Below, in pieces: positions 10,656 to 21,998 of a stretch of 64,000 nucleotides of DNA. The notes below the pieces were generated by a model, which searched no databases, had not been told where the DNA came from, and worked only from the letters and a program-made list of their open reading frames with translations. Where the stretch lies: assembly GCA_016906335.1 (NCBI GenBank), contig JADEYG010000007.1:62001-126000 (forward strand), read 5' to 3'. The stretch comes from Novakomyces olei (taxonomy: Eukaryota > Ascomycota > Novakomycetes > Novakomycetales > Novakomycetaceae). Both the position numbers and the translations under genes were made by a program. How positions within the stretch are numbered: position 1 is the stretch's first letter; every line of letters starts with the position of its first letter.

Positions 10656-12279
10656 GGCGGCTGCTGCGACGCGGTAAGGGTGAGTTTAATCTAGACGCTG
10701 CCGTTTACCGTGGAGTAAACTGGCGGCCAGAATAATGAGGAAAAATTTGAAAGGAAACAATTGAAGGGAAACAATTGAAGGATAACAATTGCATTAGAAA
10801 TTCAATAAAGAGATGGAGCAAAGAAAGCCTTGGTGCCGTATGGCATGTATTTAATTAATCCAACAATCCTGGGCCCCGGACTTTATTTCTTGTTTACTTC
10901 CGTTACCGACCCATAAACGGAAATACGCTAGCGCAAAACGCAATGTGATTTGCCGGCGCGCTCTAAGAAGTCTAAGAAGTTAAAATGATGTTTGTACAAT
11001 AAAACGCAACGAGCAGTAACCGCGCACTTGCGATCGAGATTGTATCAGTTGCCGATGTTTGTGAAGTCATACGTTTGACGATTTTCGCAAGATTTTCATC
11101 ATAGTAGCGAGCTGAAACTTCCAAAATCGTGGTTTGCCATCGCTGATAAGGTGGACGAGCCTTTCATAATCGTCGGCAGAAACGGAAAACACATCATCGG
11201 TAAGTCTGCATTAGGTAATGCGCTGCCGCAAGTTTCAATACTCCACACAGCCAATCAAGGAGCTTGTAGACAGGACGGAATTATTCTAGCCTGGTCGCCG
11301 GAGAAGGATTACTTGTGGACTAGGAGATGTTCACGTTTTAATATTTCGTTCCGAGGGACTATTCATCTTACAAGATTTAATATTATTATAACCACCCTTT
11401 TTGGTGGGTGACCTTTTTCATTTTTTATTCTACTCAAATTAGCCTAACTTAAATTTGAAATTTGATTAAATTTCATTCTGTGTAAATTATCGCGTGGTAG
11501 AATACATTAATTTCTTTGCTTCTAGCGTTATTCACAATTTTGTACATTATTTTTGCCTAAGCTATCGTCACTCAACGACACGAGAATCATAATGGTGGTG
11601 TTTTATGGTGCCCAGCGACCAAAATTCTCCCGCAAATTGGTCTAGAGCAGTGGTCTTGCCACTAATCCCCATTTTCGTCGAGATTTATATATTAAATTTG
11701 CTTGTCGCATTTAATAAAGACACCTTCTACTGTCCCAATTTTCAGTACAGTTGCTATGTAGAAAGAAACTTTAGTAGTAGCACACCTCTTACCACCCAAG
11801 TTGGGCGAATACTTCACTAAATTAGTCGGAAACTGTTATAGATTTCGAATATTCTTATTCGGGCCTAGCGTCCTGACCCGTTTAGCTCCAAAAGTATCCG
11901 AATTAAGCATTTGGGGCTCCTTCCTATCACTAGCGCAGTTGACCCTTTGTTTACTCGGCTTGAAGATAGGCGCAAATTGCCACAAATGCCATCTCATTTG
12001 TAGTTCAGCTCTCATCAATTGTACCAGTAATATACGAAAAAGAGTATGAGTTTTTATCCGGGTGGTGCATTATTCAAACCGTGGAGATACGCTGTAAAGG
12101 GCGAGAACACCCGATCTATTGGTCTGGCTCTGTAATTTATCGTCATCGATGTTCCTTTTTTGAGTAGTCTTTGCCTTCGATGCTGATAGTTATAATGTCA
12201 TCCATATCTCTCAGAGCCCGCTATTAATAATGAAGAGCGCCTTGTCCAGTTCAACGCCTCCTTTCATCTGTTATTTAGT
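10656..12279. other. Gene-free 1.6-kb region
   Basis: Only short ORFs without recognisable products. A 16-bp imperfect tandem repeat (core aaacaattgaagg) lies at about 10750-10795, and an aagtctaagaag repeat at 10968-10980. It presumably carries the promoters of the flanking divergent genes. No RNA gene recognised. Confidence 0.4.
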
Positions 12280-15200
12280 ATGTTAGTGACCGAAAAATTA
12301 GATTCTCTTCGAGAGGAAGACGAGCCACAGCAATATGATTTGCGTCAGGTCGGTCCTGTCGCAAAGGAGCAAAGAGCCAACTCAACAACCATATCAGATT
12401 CATGTGATGCGACAACGTCAGAACTAGATTCAAGCGACAAAGGAGACGATGAGGACGAAAAAAGTTCAGATGTCCTTGCCGGGCAACAGCTGAATTCAAG
12501 CCAAGATTTACAGTATACTCAAGGCAATATGGAACATGATTACGCATCTAATGACGAAGATGAGGAAGAGGAAGAAGAAGAAGATCCCTACACTTTTATC
12601 ACCGATCTCGACAGGTTTGGCATCGTGTTGGAAACAATTTACAATGAAGCCATGTCGCATCGATTGTTGGGCGAAAGAGGTATGCGTGAAGGAGCCATTT
12701 GTATTCGTACAGGCAGTAACGAGTATCGTATCTATCCCGACAGCGGTAGCGCAGGTAAACCATTTTTAAGAGCTTGTGAGGCACTACACATTGAGGGTGC
12801 CATTCGGATAGAGATCCCCACGGTGACGGCGATTATTCGGCGATGCATATCTCACAACGTTTATTCCGTTCCAATAAAAGAAAATTTAAGAGTTCAAGTG
12901 CTCGAATCCATGGAAGAACTCACACGGGCCAAAAAATCACAAGAGTGCGCCTTTGTCAGCAATGAAAACTGCCTCGTTTTATGGTGTGATAATCCAATTG
13001 AACTTGTGCCTATTGCAGAAGCACTACACAAGGATATAATTGACTTTATATGGGCAGGAGGCCATCGATTGGTACGGGACTTGATGTCACCCGTAACACT
13101 AGGGCTGAACAGCAGTCCCCATGGAGCCGCCGGGGACAAAAGGCATGCGGCTTTGTCTTCAAAGAAACGAAACACAGTTCTCGTTTCCCAGAAATCTGTT
13201 GATGATTCTCTGGAAAGCCAGGACATTTCGGAAGAAAGGCAGTTGCCGCTGATCCAACCGTTTATGGTAGCTTTGTCGGTGCTCATGGTTTCATATTTTA
13301 TCGGTGCCTGTGTGAATAAATTAGTTGCGCAGAGTATGGTTGACCACAATTATTACCGGTTTTTCTTATTGATTTTTGTGCCATGGTTTGGGTTCGCTTC
13401 AATGTTCTTTTGCAATACAATTATTACCAACATCATCACTCTGTTGGGCCCTTTAAGTCAGGCACACAGAAACTCTTTATATTATTCATGCCAGGCACCA
13501 GCAAGAACGTTATTGCCTCGTGAGCTGCCCCGAATTACGATTCAGTGTCCAGTTTACAAGGAGTCACTTGCTGGTGTAATCGAACCGACAGTTCGATCCC
13601 TACGTCAAGCAATTCGCACGTACGAATTGCAAGGCGGATCAGCGTCGATTTTCATTAATGATGACGGAATGCAGCTCTTGGATAAACGGGACCAGGAGAT
13701 TCGACAGCAGTTTTATCGCGACAACAACATCGGCTGGGTCGCTCGACCTCCCTCGGGCAAAGACGGATATATTCGGGCAGGCCGATTCAAGAAGGCTTCC
13801 AACATGAACTTTTGTCTCAACGTCTCCATCAAAATAGAGGAAAAACTGAACAAAATTATGCGCCCTCGAACTTGGACGGAACATGACGAATCTTTGGTAT
13901 ATCAGACTGCCCTGCAGCAAGTAATACACGATGATCCACGCATAATGGCTGATGGAAATATACGTGTTGGTGAACTCATTTTGCTCGTGGACTCTGATAC
14001 ACGTATCCCAGACGACTGTTTTCTTGATGCTGCAAACGAATTTGCTCAAAATTCCAGTCTAGCGATCCTGCAATTTGCTTCCAGTGTCATGTCCGTGACT
14101 CACGATTATTGGGAAGATATGATTACCTTTTTCACGGACCAGGTTTACCACGCTATTAGATTGGCGACAGCAAATGGTGATGTGGCCGCGTTCGTAGGGC
14201 ACAATGCCATTTTGCGTTGGAGTGCAGTTCAAGAAGTCACTACTCGCAACAAAGACGGATACAAGACTTTCTGGTCGGAAGATCATGTCTCGGAAGACTT
14301 TGAACTATCCATCAAAATGCACCATTTGGGATACCTTGTGCGCTATGCCACGTATGCCGTGGGCTTCAAAGAAGGCGTTTCCCTCAGTGTCCAAGACGAA
14401 ATCACTCGCTGGCAAAAGTACGCTTATGGCTGTAGTGAGTTGCTTTTTAATCCCTTTATGTATTGGCTCGAGAGAGGTCCTTTAACGCATGTGGCCAAAT
14501 CGTTTTTGCTTTCTCAGCTTTCGCTATACTCCAAATGGAGTATTCTCGCGTATATAGGAACTTACTTTGCCATTGGCTCCGTTTGGTTCTTGTGCGTTGT
14601 TAATTATGGCGTCATGGCCTGGTACATCCGGTATACGGACAAAATATACCTCAACTCCTTCAACATTATGCTGTCTATTTACGTTGTGTTTGGCGCCCTG
14701 TCTTCCGTGGTGTATGTTATCAGCAACTTTCGTCTCGGCAACCCTAACCCCCTTTCCGTGATGAAGCGTACCATCAAGTACGTGATACCCATGTCATTGT
14801 TTTTCGGCTGCTTGTCATTCCACGTGAGCATGGCACTGCTGTGTCATTTATTCAGTATCAACATTCAATGGGGCGCAACGTAAGGATTTCTTTTCTCCGT
14901 CGTTTTTTGTTTTATTGTTTTTTGCTTTTTTTTCCTGTTCTATTTTTTTTTTTCATGCCATTATACTGCTCAATATCATCAAATGTCCTGCACTTGACTC
15001 GTCCATTCCCTTTGCCTTTATTGCGATAGACGTATGATCAAAGTCGGCAATACTGCCTTGCTCATGATGACACAGATTGCTCGAGCTATCTATCTCGTGA
15101 CCGAAATTTTTATACAATCTTGACCATTTCACTAACAAACCAGAGCTAAGGAGCTCGAAGATTCCAATTTCTTCATTGAAGTCCGAAGCGTCTTGCGGCA

Positions 15201-15435
15201 ATACCGCTTCATGTACATTACCCTGACACTTATTATAATCGGCGCAATCATTTGCCAGACACGGATTCTTCCGTACCATTACGTCGTGTTCCGCTTCCCT
15301 GCCATTTTCCCGCTATTTTACAATCTCGGGTGCCATTTGCTGACACCATTTATCCTTAATCCACAGATTACGGTACGTCGTTTACACCTGATACTCTTAT
15401 TTGCTAACAATGATCTGCAGAAATTCCGATTTTAA
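12280..15435 (+). CDS. Processive family-2 glycosyltransferase (polysaccharide synthase-like)
   Basis: Membrane GT2 enzyme, 947 aa. Exons 12280..14879, 15144..15372, 15421..15435; introns of 264 and 48 nt. An acidic, Ser-rich N-tail (EEEEEEEDPYTF near residue 100) leads to a soluble domain (about 105-290), two TM helices (about 328-385), the GT-A catalytic core, and a C-terminal TM bundle. Catalytic motifs: FINDDG (about 460), LVDSDTR (about 571), SEDFE (about 671) and the acceptor motif ITRWQKYAYG (about 710). The last differs from QxxRW. Similar proteins in filamentous fungi (the GT2 class needed for hyphal surface growth) are not chitin synthases. The polymer made is not known. The tiny final exon adds KFRF. 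Confidence 0.83.
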
Positions 15436-15908
15436 TTGGACCGAAAACCCTTAATGCTGTGGTCGTATAATTTGGTCTCGTCTTGTATTACATGTATTTT
15501 TTGTTTATCTAGAGTCGGGAGCGAAGTTTACGAAAAGCAAATACTAGATATACTGTACTTTTTACCGGTATCGTTATTATACGCTGAATTATATGTAAAT
15601 ATTTGGCTAGTTGGATGATAATCCCTGTCCAACTCATTCGCGTGGATCACAATTTACTCTGGAAAACAGCGTCAATTGCGTCATAGACTGGCAGACTTGA
15701 GACTTAGGCAGAGTCGTATAATCCGTAAAAAAGTACAGCTCGAATCATTAACTCGTTACAGCTGGCGTTTGCCGGCAAACAAAGCCTGTATCCTAATTTC
15801 TTACGTTTTCTTACGTTTTCTCCGCTCCCTACACATAATCACGTGCCAAACAAGGTCTATAGTATAATCTGCTGATCTCCAATCCGGTGGATCCGTGCGT
15901 GGGCAAGA
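15436..15908. other. Intergenic region
   Basis: No gene recognised. Contains a short direct repeat (ttacgttttc twice at about 15801-15820). Confidence 0.35.
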
Positions 15909-17662
15909 ATGATGGACCAACGGACTCGCAAATGTATGCACCGAGACGTTGTCAGCAACTTCTTTTTCAAGCAAGATCAAAGTGCCAAAGGCGCGCAAAA
16001 CCAGACGCTGGTGGCCTTATTCCGACGGAGCCATCATCCAAATATCCACACCTACAAGTATTCTAGTTCCACAGATGGAGAAATTCCCAAAGCTAATTGT
16101 CCAGGGGCAAACTTGCACCGGTTGCCGGAAGTATAGATCGGTCTGATCCGAGCTCTTTAGCGGCTGCGGCTAGAGAAATAAGAGAGGAAACTCAGCTCGT
16201 GGTGGACCGTGACATCACATTATTATACTACGGTAAACCATTTTCGTTTGCTGATGAGAGTATCGGAAGGTCGTGGACCGTTCATCCGTTCGGCTGGGCG
16301 TTTAGCAGTCCTGAGGTAGAAAATAAAATAAGCATCAATTGGGAACACTCTGGCTGGCAATGGTACCCCCCGGAGGCGGTGCTTTCGGGCGAGTTAGAGG
16401 ATCAATGTGTTCCTAGATTGAAGGACAGTTTGAGCCAAGTTTACTTTGGTCCACTAGGAATTTTTTCGCTAAACGACCCATGGATTACTGCCAAAAACAG
16501 TGCTGGCAAGGCCTTTTCGGATTGCCTCAACCGCCTCAAGTCGGATCATGAGAATGGAGCACGTGTCTTGGCCACAGAGTGTGTAAAGTGTCTTTCCCAG
16601 ATTGCACAGTCATTCAGCAAAATGGCTGTGCACAGGTCGTCTATGTCCGGTTGGTGGGATGACTTTGTTGTGGCTGCATGGCACCTGATTTTTAGCGGCC
16701 GACCAAGTATGAATGCTGCTATTAGTTCTGCTGTCCTACACAGCCTTTGGCTCGTATCAAAAGCCAGGGAGGATTCGGGCGATACCAGTCTTGAACACAT
16801 TGCGCGCACTCTCTGTGAATATGTCGAGGAAAGAAACTCTGCACCTTTAAAGATATCCCAGGCCTTTGAATTGTTTATTTCGAGTCTGGAAACAGAGGGC
16901 AAAGACGCTCATAAATTGAATATTCTAACTCTTTCATCTTCTTCAACAATACAGTCTGCCTTGTTGCATTTGCTTTTTTCTTTTCCAAAACTTCACTTGA
17001 GCTTGTGTGTATTGGAATCAAGGCCGTTGTGTGAGGGTGCCAAGTTGGCTTCGGTCTTAATACACGAAACTGAGAAAAGGGATCCCGAGCAATTGCAAAG
17101 ACTAAATATTACAGTCGCCCCGGATTCGCATTTGGCGTTGTTGGTCAAGCAAAATTGTGGGCCTCGCCAGGTTCCTAGTATCTTACTTATTGGTGCCGAC
17201 AGGATAAGTTCTCTGGGCGACGTATCGAATAAAATGGGGTCTTTTTCGGCGGCTATTGTTTCAAAGTCACTATCGCCCAAAACGAAAATTGTTGTTCTTA
17301 GTGAGATCGACAAGGTTGCACGGCCATTGGATTTGACACTTGCTGATCATATTACTCATGCTACTGAAAAAGAAAGGAGGGATTTGAGCGAAAGGGAGAT
17401 GGCTGAGCACATGGCAGAAAATAACAACATCAGTGAAGTGACTAAAATATGGACAGAAGCGGGTGCTGGGCAGGATACGAGTAAAGTTCTAACCCGGGCA
17501 GTGCAAAAACATCATGTTTTAGTTCAGAACGTATACTTTGAATGGGTTCCATCAGAATACATTGACTCTTATGTCTGTGAGGATGGAATGCTTAACCAGT
17601 CAGAGATTTTACAAAAGGCAACAAGCATTGGCAAACTCCATAAACAGTTTTTTGGCGAATGA
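15909..17662 (+). CDS. Nudix hydrolase domain fused to an eIF2B/IF2B-like domain
   Basis: Exons 15909..16057 and 16105..17662 give 568 aa. The splice restores HTYKGKLAPVAGSID. The N-terminal Nudix domain (about residues 10-150) has a degenerate Nudix box: the REIREET core is intact, but the usual Gly-x5-Glu start is altered, so hydrolase activity is uncertain. The C-terminal half carries the IF2B Rossmann-type fold: LCVLESRPLCEGAKLA, LLIGADRISSLGDVSNKMGS and TKIVVLSEIDKV match the sugar-phosphate or nucleotide-binding motifs of eIF2B-alpha/beta/delta and ribose-1-phosphate isomerases. This fusion is known from filamentous ascomycetes, where its function is unclear. Start: ATG 15909 or 15912. 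Confidence 0.85.
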
Positions 17663-18296
17663 TATGATTAAGGCAAGCGAATGTTATTGTGCATTCCATT
17701 ATTTCCGCGTGATTCTTTTTTGGATTTGGTTGATTTTGATAAATTTAGAGTCGTGAGGTTACGAGTTTTAATATTAAAGATTGTCCGAATATGCTTTCAC
17801 TCAGGACTGTTTGGAATAGATTGTATATATATAAAGTCCTTTTAGGTTGTAATCTTATTGGTAATTCGCAAAATGAAATGAAGCCAAATAGAACTCGCGC
17901 CTTAATTTAACTCAAATAACCACAATACATATTCAAATAGCCACAGTGTTAATTTCAAAATTAGTATAGGTATTGCCATTGGCTTCACCGAAATCTATGA
18001 TCTACGAAATTTGTTGCTCGGATCAGTACAGGAACAAAGCCGATTGAGTTTAATCAACGGCGGTTCGCAATCACGTGCGAGTGATCGCATGGAGTTTGAC
18101 GTTTATGATTACTTGTTTTATAATCCGTCTACTTTGCATTATCATAGACCGTTATCGCTAGTAAGTAACATAACGAGCAGAACTTTGTCACACTCCAGAG
18201 GTGAGCAAACTCGTTCACTAAGGCTATTTGGACTGCGAAGGTTTGGGCAATTTAGACTTTGGATGTTTCCAATAAGCGCTAAAAGCATGCGTGTTC
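17663..18296. other. Upstream region of the cluster regulator
   Basis: Upstream of the Zn2Cys6 gene. Holds a TATA-like tatatatataaag near 17825. A short ORF at 18011-18304 has no recognisable product. No CGG-N8-CCG site seen here. Confidence 0.35.
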
Positions 18297-21144
18297 ATGA
18301 GTGATCAAGATGCCCGCGTAGAGTCGGGCGACAATCGTCCGCTCAAAATTAGGCGGGCAGCGAGAGCCTGTCTTCAAGTACGTGCAATTATTATCTTTAT
18401 TTAATTTCAAGGCTCTGTTTCTCTGTCCATTTTGGTTTCAGGTATCCTTTTTCATTTTCGTTTATTCGATTCTGTGTCTGGTAAATGCTGTACAAGAACG
18501 ATCAAGCCTTGTCGGCACTTTATGTTTGAGATTTCTTAATATGTTGTCATGTGTTAATCCAATAGTGTCGCACAAGAAAGCAGCGATGCCTCCCTGTCAA
18601 CGATTCTGACGATCTGCACTCACCGTGTGCGAGGTGTGCTCATCACGATATCACGTGCTCGTTCGAGACAGATAGTGTCGCAGAGTCTGAGGCTGGTTCT
18701 TTATCGTCATTACAATTAGCTCAGCTTGTTGTTAACTTGCAAAGAAGGTACTGCCCACTGGATTTATATGATTTTCTTACTATCGTGCTCTGATCCTAAC
18801 AATACAGTGTTAATGTTCATGAGAAGCGTATAACAGATCTCGAAAACTGCGTTCGCCTGCAGCCTAAAAGTATTTTAAATCCAGCCAATTTGCAAAGGTG
18901 CGCCAGCTTATACGTCTCAAGCTAATAGTTCATTGAAGTACTTTTACCGATGAAGCTCCTTTACCTCCCCCCGGCTCTGAAACAGCCGAGTATGGGTTTA
19001 ATACTATTGAACTCGGGCCGCCCATAACGACATTACGCACGCTTGGAGAGTTGTCTGACATTCGTACCCAAAAGCCTTTGAATAATTCTTCAATGGTATC
19101 AGCAAATGCGACGCGGTACCAGTGGGCAGATCCAATTGCAAATGGTATTTTGTCAGTGTTCGAAGCACAGCAAGCTGTTGCAATGTAAGCGTTTCTACGG
19201 GGTCTTTTACGGATTATTGCCAATACAAAGACAGATATTAGTCATCAACGCCTGCATTCATAGCATGCTAATATACATAGCTTTTTCGACTTTTGCCATC
19301 CATCCGCGCCGTTTCTGAACGAATCTTCACATCGCTCTATAGCTAAACTTCGCTCTAGTCCGGCGCTTTTTCTTGCTATTTGCTGTATCGGCTGCCGTCA
19401 TTGGACTAGCTCCGCAAGGTGAGTTAAAATTGGGTAGTAAAAAAACGTTTATAAGGAGAAAAGCTTAATTGGCGACTGATTGTGGAAAAAAGCCGTCTGT
19501 TACAACAAAAGATCTTTGTCGATTACAAAATTTACTCACAGATCACAGTCAGACTCGCTGTCTTCATCCAAATTTTTTCAGACTCATTGATGTATTGGAC
19601 TCTTTTATATCGCAAATTCTCCTTAAACCGGTACCTCATGATGTTAATTTGGACACTCTGAAAGTACTTCTTTTATATGCCCAATGGATGTCTTGTTCTG
19701 AGGAAGAAGGCCACCCTGGCAAGTTAAAAGGAAGATACAATGATATTAGTCTCTGGGCGGTCCTCGGATTGGCAAGTCGATATGGCTTATTAATGGGCCT
19801 TGATCGTAATGCTGTTGCACCTTTCCAGACACAAGCAACCGTCACAGAAGGACAGATCTCTAGGTACAGAGTATGGCTGAATTTGCTCACTTGCGACTGC
19901 CTTTTAATGCTTACATCGGGCTTGCCTTCTTCACTCGATCCTACTCCGGCTGCTAACGTGGCACGAAAATTTTGTTCATTAAATTCACAGTCTCCGGGCG
20001 ATGCACGAATAGCGGGTCTTCTAGAATTGGCCGCAATTGCTCACAGGCTAGGCCATAAATTTGACGGGACTGCAACTCATGAGGAAAGTCTGGCTATTGC
20101 CAATCGGCAAATGATTGAATGGGAGAGGTAAGCGCAACCATGGTAAACTTAGGCTAACATTTATAGATATTGGGAACCTAAACTACGTAATTTTATGAAA
20201 TATTTGTTTTTAATTTTCTGTCTCGAACTCCTTAAATCCATTTAATATTATTTGCTTTTATTCTGTTTCTTTTTTGTTTGTCTAATTTAAGGTCAAACGG
20301 ATATGCAACATAGTCAGTTGCCTTTCAATTCTTTACGGGTAAGTTTGCGCATAATAATTTGTACTAAGTATTGCAGTGGTACAGATTAGCGCTAAATAGC
20401 GCTACGTTACGACCCCTCCTTTCGTCGCAGACTCATTCGGCACGTCCTAATCTACAAATTTATCATTTAGAATCGTTGGACATATGCCTTACAGCCGCTG
20501 AGCAAGTCTTATTTTCTTATGCTAGTGGTAGTGCAGAAAGCATCTGGACAGTCGAGTCTCAGGATGTAAACACGTTTCCCTCTGGACACCTTGAAATTGA
20601 TCAATATTTACTCACTCGATTGCACTATACTGTCGATTCGACCTGGATCTCGTTGGCGTTTGCTCTCACGTTTCTGACATTATGTTATTTGCGTGGTATG
20701 ATTGATGGTAAGAGGATATCAATGTTGAGCATCAACAGGATCAACAATTTTCGTAGACGCTGTTTTGTTGAAAAAATTCTTTTTTGACCTTCTTTATTTT
20801 ATTTTTTTTTTCTGTGCTAATCCATCAAAGATGATTTGCAAATATGCGCAATGGCACCGCATCCGGACGCACTTCAAATTTGTGCGCCTCTTCCCCCTCG
20901 ACCCGCCGCTGTGATTTCAAGGCTGACTATATTGGCGCGTGATCTGTTTAATGGTATTAACAAGACTCCAGTATTTGGGCCGGCCCGAGAGTTTCATGCC
21001 ATTGTACTAAATGCTGCGTCTATTATCTTATCAGAGAATGAAGTAAATGGAGCTGAACTGGATGATTTGGCCATGCAGTCTTTACTTAAAACAATCAGCG
21101 AGTCGTTCACAGATTGGCCAGACGGTCTTTTTGAAGCTTCGTAA
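18297..21144 (+). CDS. Zn2Cys6 transcription factor with fungal-specific middle homology region (candidate cluster regulator)
   Basis: Ten exons: 18297..18377, 18566..18747, 18808..18897, 18939..19184, 19281..19418, 19549..20127, 20167..20186, 20292..20338, 20377..20707, 20831..21144; about 675 aa. The zinc cluster is assembled across intron 1: CLQ/CRTRKQRC, then 12 residues, CARCAHHDITC (C-x2-C-x6-C-x12-C-x2-C-x6-C). A coiled-coil linker (LVVNLQRRVNVHEKRITDLE) follows; the exon 2/3 codon reads Ser or Arg depending on the exact junction. Then comes the Fungal_trans region (FFDFCHPSAPFLN, LKVLLLYAQW, WLNLLTCDCLLMLTSGLP, LRWYRLALNSATLR). The acceptor of exon 6 (19549) is the least certain. It sits at the edge of the permease/dioxygenase/lyase cluster and probably controls it (inference). 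Confidence 0.82.
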
Positions 21145-21235
21145 TCAATGGCAATGATCCTTTTGTTAATTTTGTAGAGAAAGAGATTTTATTAGTCTAT
21201 ATCATCAGGAATGTAGGCGCTTTTGTCCCCAATAA

Positions 21236-21661
21236 TCATTGATCAAGCTCGAAGCATATATCCTGAGCGCCCTGCCATAGAACCAATTCACCAAGTGCCC
21301 TTAAATTTTCCGCTCCATCAGTTATTGTCAAGAAATGGTTTGCAGCCAATTGGCCCATTTTACTCGCAAACGAAACTCCTCCATAGCAGAATAAAAATTC
21401 TGTCTCAGAATAGCCTCCCGGGTATAAGAGAATATGGCCTGGAGCAGGATGGGAAGTGTGGTTTTCGAATGGCACTCCAAAGTCTTTTTCACCTAATGGT
21501 ATCCACATGCCCTCCCCGCTCCATCGAACATGAATCAGTTTTTGATTATAGGGCATCAATTGTCGAAACATCTCAATCGTCTTGGGTGCATCCTTCTCAA
21601 ATTTTGCTCGAAAGGTATAAGGGCCCGCTTTAATCCGTACAGTTTCACCAACATCGCCCAT
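21236..21661 (-). CDS. DUF3830 (cyclophilin-like fold) protein
   Basis: Single exon, 141 aa. The run HPAPGHILLYPGGYSETEF, then YGGVSFASKMGQLAANHF and WSGEGMWIPLG, are typical of the mainly bacterial DUF3830 family, whose known structures have a cyclophilin-like barrel. No biochemical function is established for the family. It lies tail to tail with the regulator and diverges from the TfdA-type dioxygenase, sharing a 337-bp promoter that contains a CGG-N8-CCG palindrome. That suggests a role in the same pathway. Lack of introns in an intron-rich neighbourhood, together with a mostly bacterial family, makes horizontal origin possible. Confidence 0.75.
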   Translation of the reverse strand: MGDVGETVRIKAGPYTFRAKFEKDAPKTIEMFRQLMPYNQKLIHVRWSGEGMWIPLGEKDFGVPFENHTSHPAPGHILLYPGGYSETEFLFCYGGVSFASKMGQLAANHFLTITDGAENLRALGELVLWQGAQDICFELDQ

Positions 21662-21823
21662 TTTGACGTTTAAGCTTTTGCACTATCGTTTTGCAAGACT
21701 GGTGTAATCGCGTATCCATTACATACATAATTTAGCTTTACTCTTAATGTTACTTGAATTCTAGATACACATTTCATGAGATAGAGATAATCTGTGGCAA
21801 CTTCCCTTATCGGTCGGAACAAG

Positions 21824-21837
21824 CGGTCTGCGGACCG
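21824..21837. promoter_or_regulatory. CGG-N8-CCG palindrome (putative Zn2Cys6 operator)
   Basis: CGGTCTGCGGACCG; the CGG and CCG half sites are 8 bp apart. This is the inverted arrangement bound by Zn2Cys6 dimers. The same spacing recurs twice in the permease/lyase promoter. Confidence 0.5.
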
Positions 21838-21858
21838 AGCGGGCCTTATCCCGACGTT

Positions 21859-21881
21859 AGCCCACGCGCCTAACGTGGGCT
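21859..21881. promoter_or_regulatory. AGCCCACG-N7-CGTGGGCT inverted repeat
   Basis: Perfect 8-bp arms, 7-bp spacer. The arm CGTGGGCT is the core of the TTGCGTGGGCT element found before three other metabolic genes in the window (4355, 5128, 34132). Confidence 0.5.
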
Positions 21882-21998
21882 CATCAAATATTTCTTGAAT
21901 AACCCTATATTATAAACCCGATAAGGAACAGTAATCACAGACGATCTCAGCAAGAATTAAATAATCTCTATCACTGTTCATATACTAAACCAAAACAA

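Larger units (their letters stand above)
21662..21998. promoter_or_regulatory. Divergent promoter DUF3830/TfdA dioxygenase
   Basis: Contains three GATA cores (cttat at 21806-21812, cttatc near 21845-21850, gataagg near 21921), a CGG-N8-CCG palindrome at 21824-21837 and the inverted repeat at 21859-21881. A TATA-like tatattataaac lies near 21906. Confidence 0.6.

Noticed and set aside
11151-11411. 86-codon ORF in the gene-poor region
   Set aside because: Composition and lack of any recognisable motif; probably chance.
12894-14286. Minus-strand ORFs inside the GT2 gene
   Set aside because: Shadow frames of a strongly conserved glycosyltransferase; no domain.
18011-18304. 97-codon ORF before the cluster regulator
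   Set aside because: Overlaps the regulator's ATG in another frame, has no domain, and probably is leader sequence.
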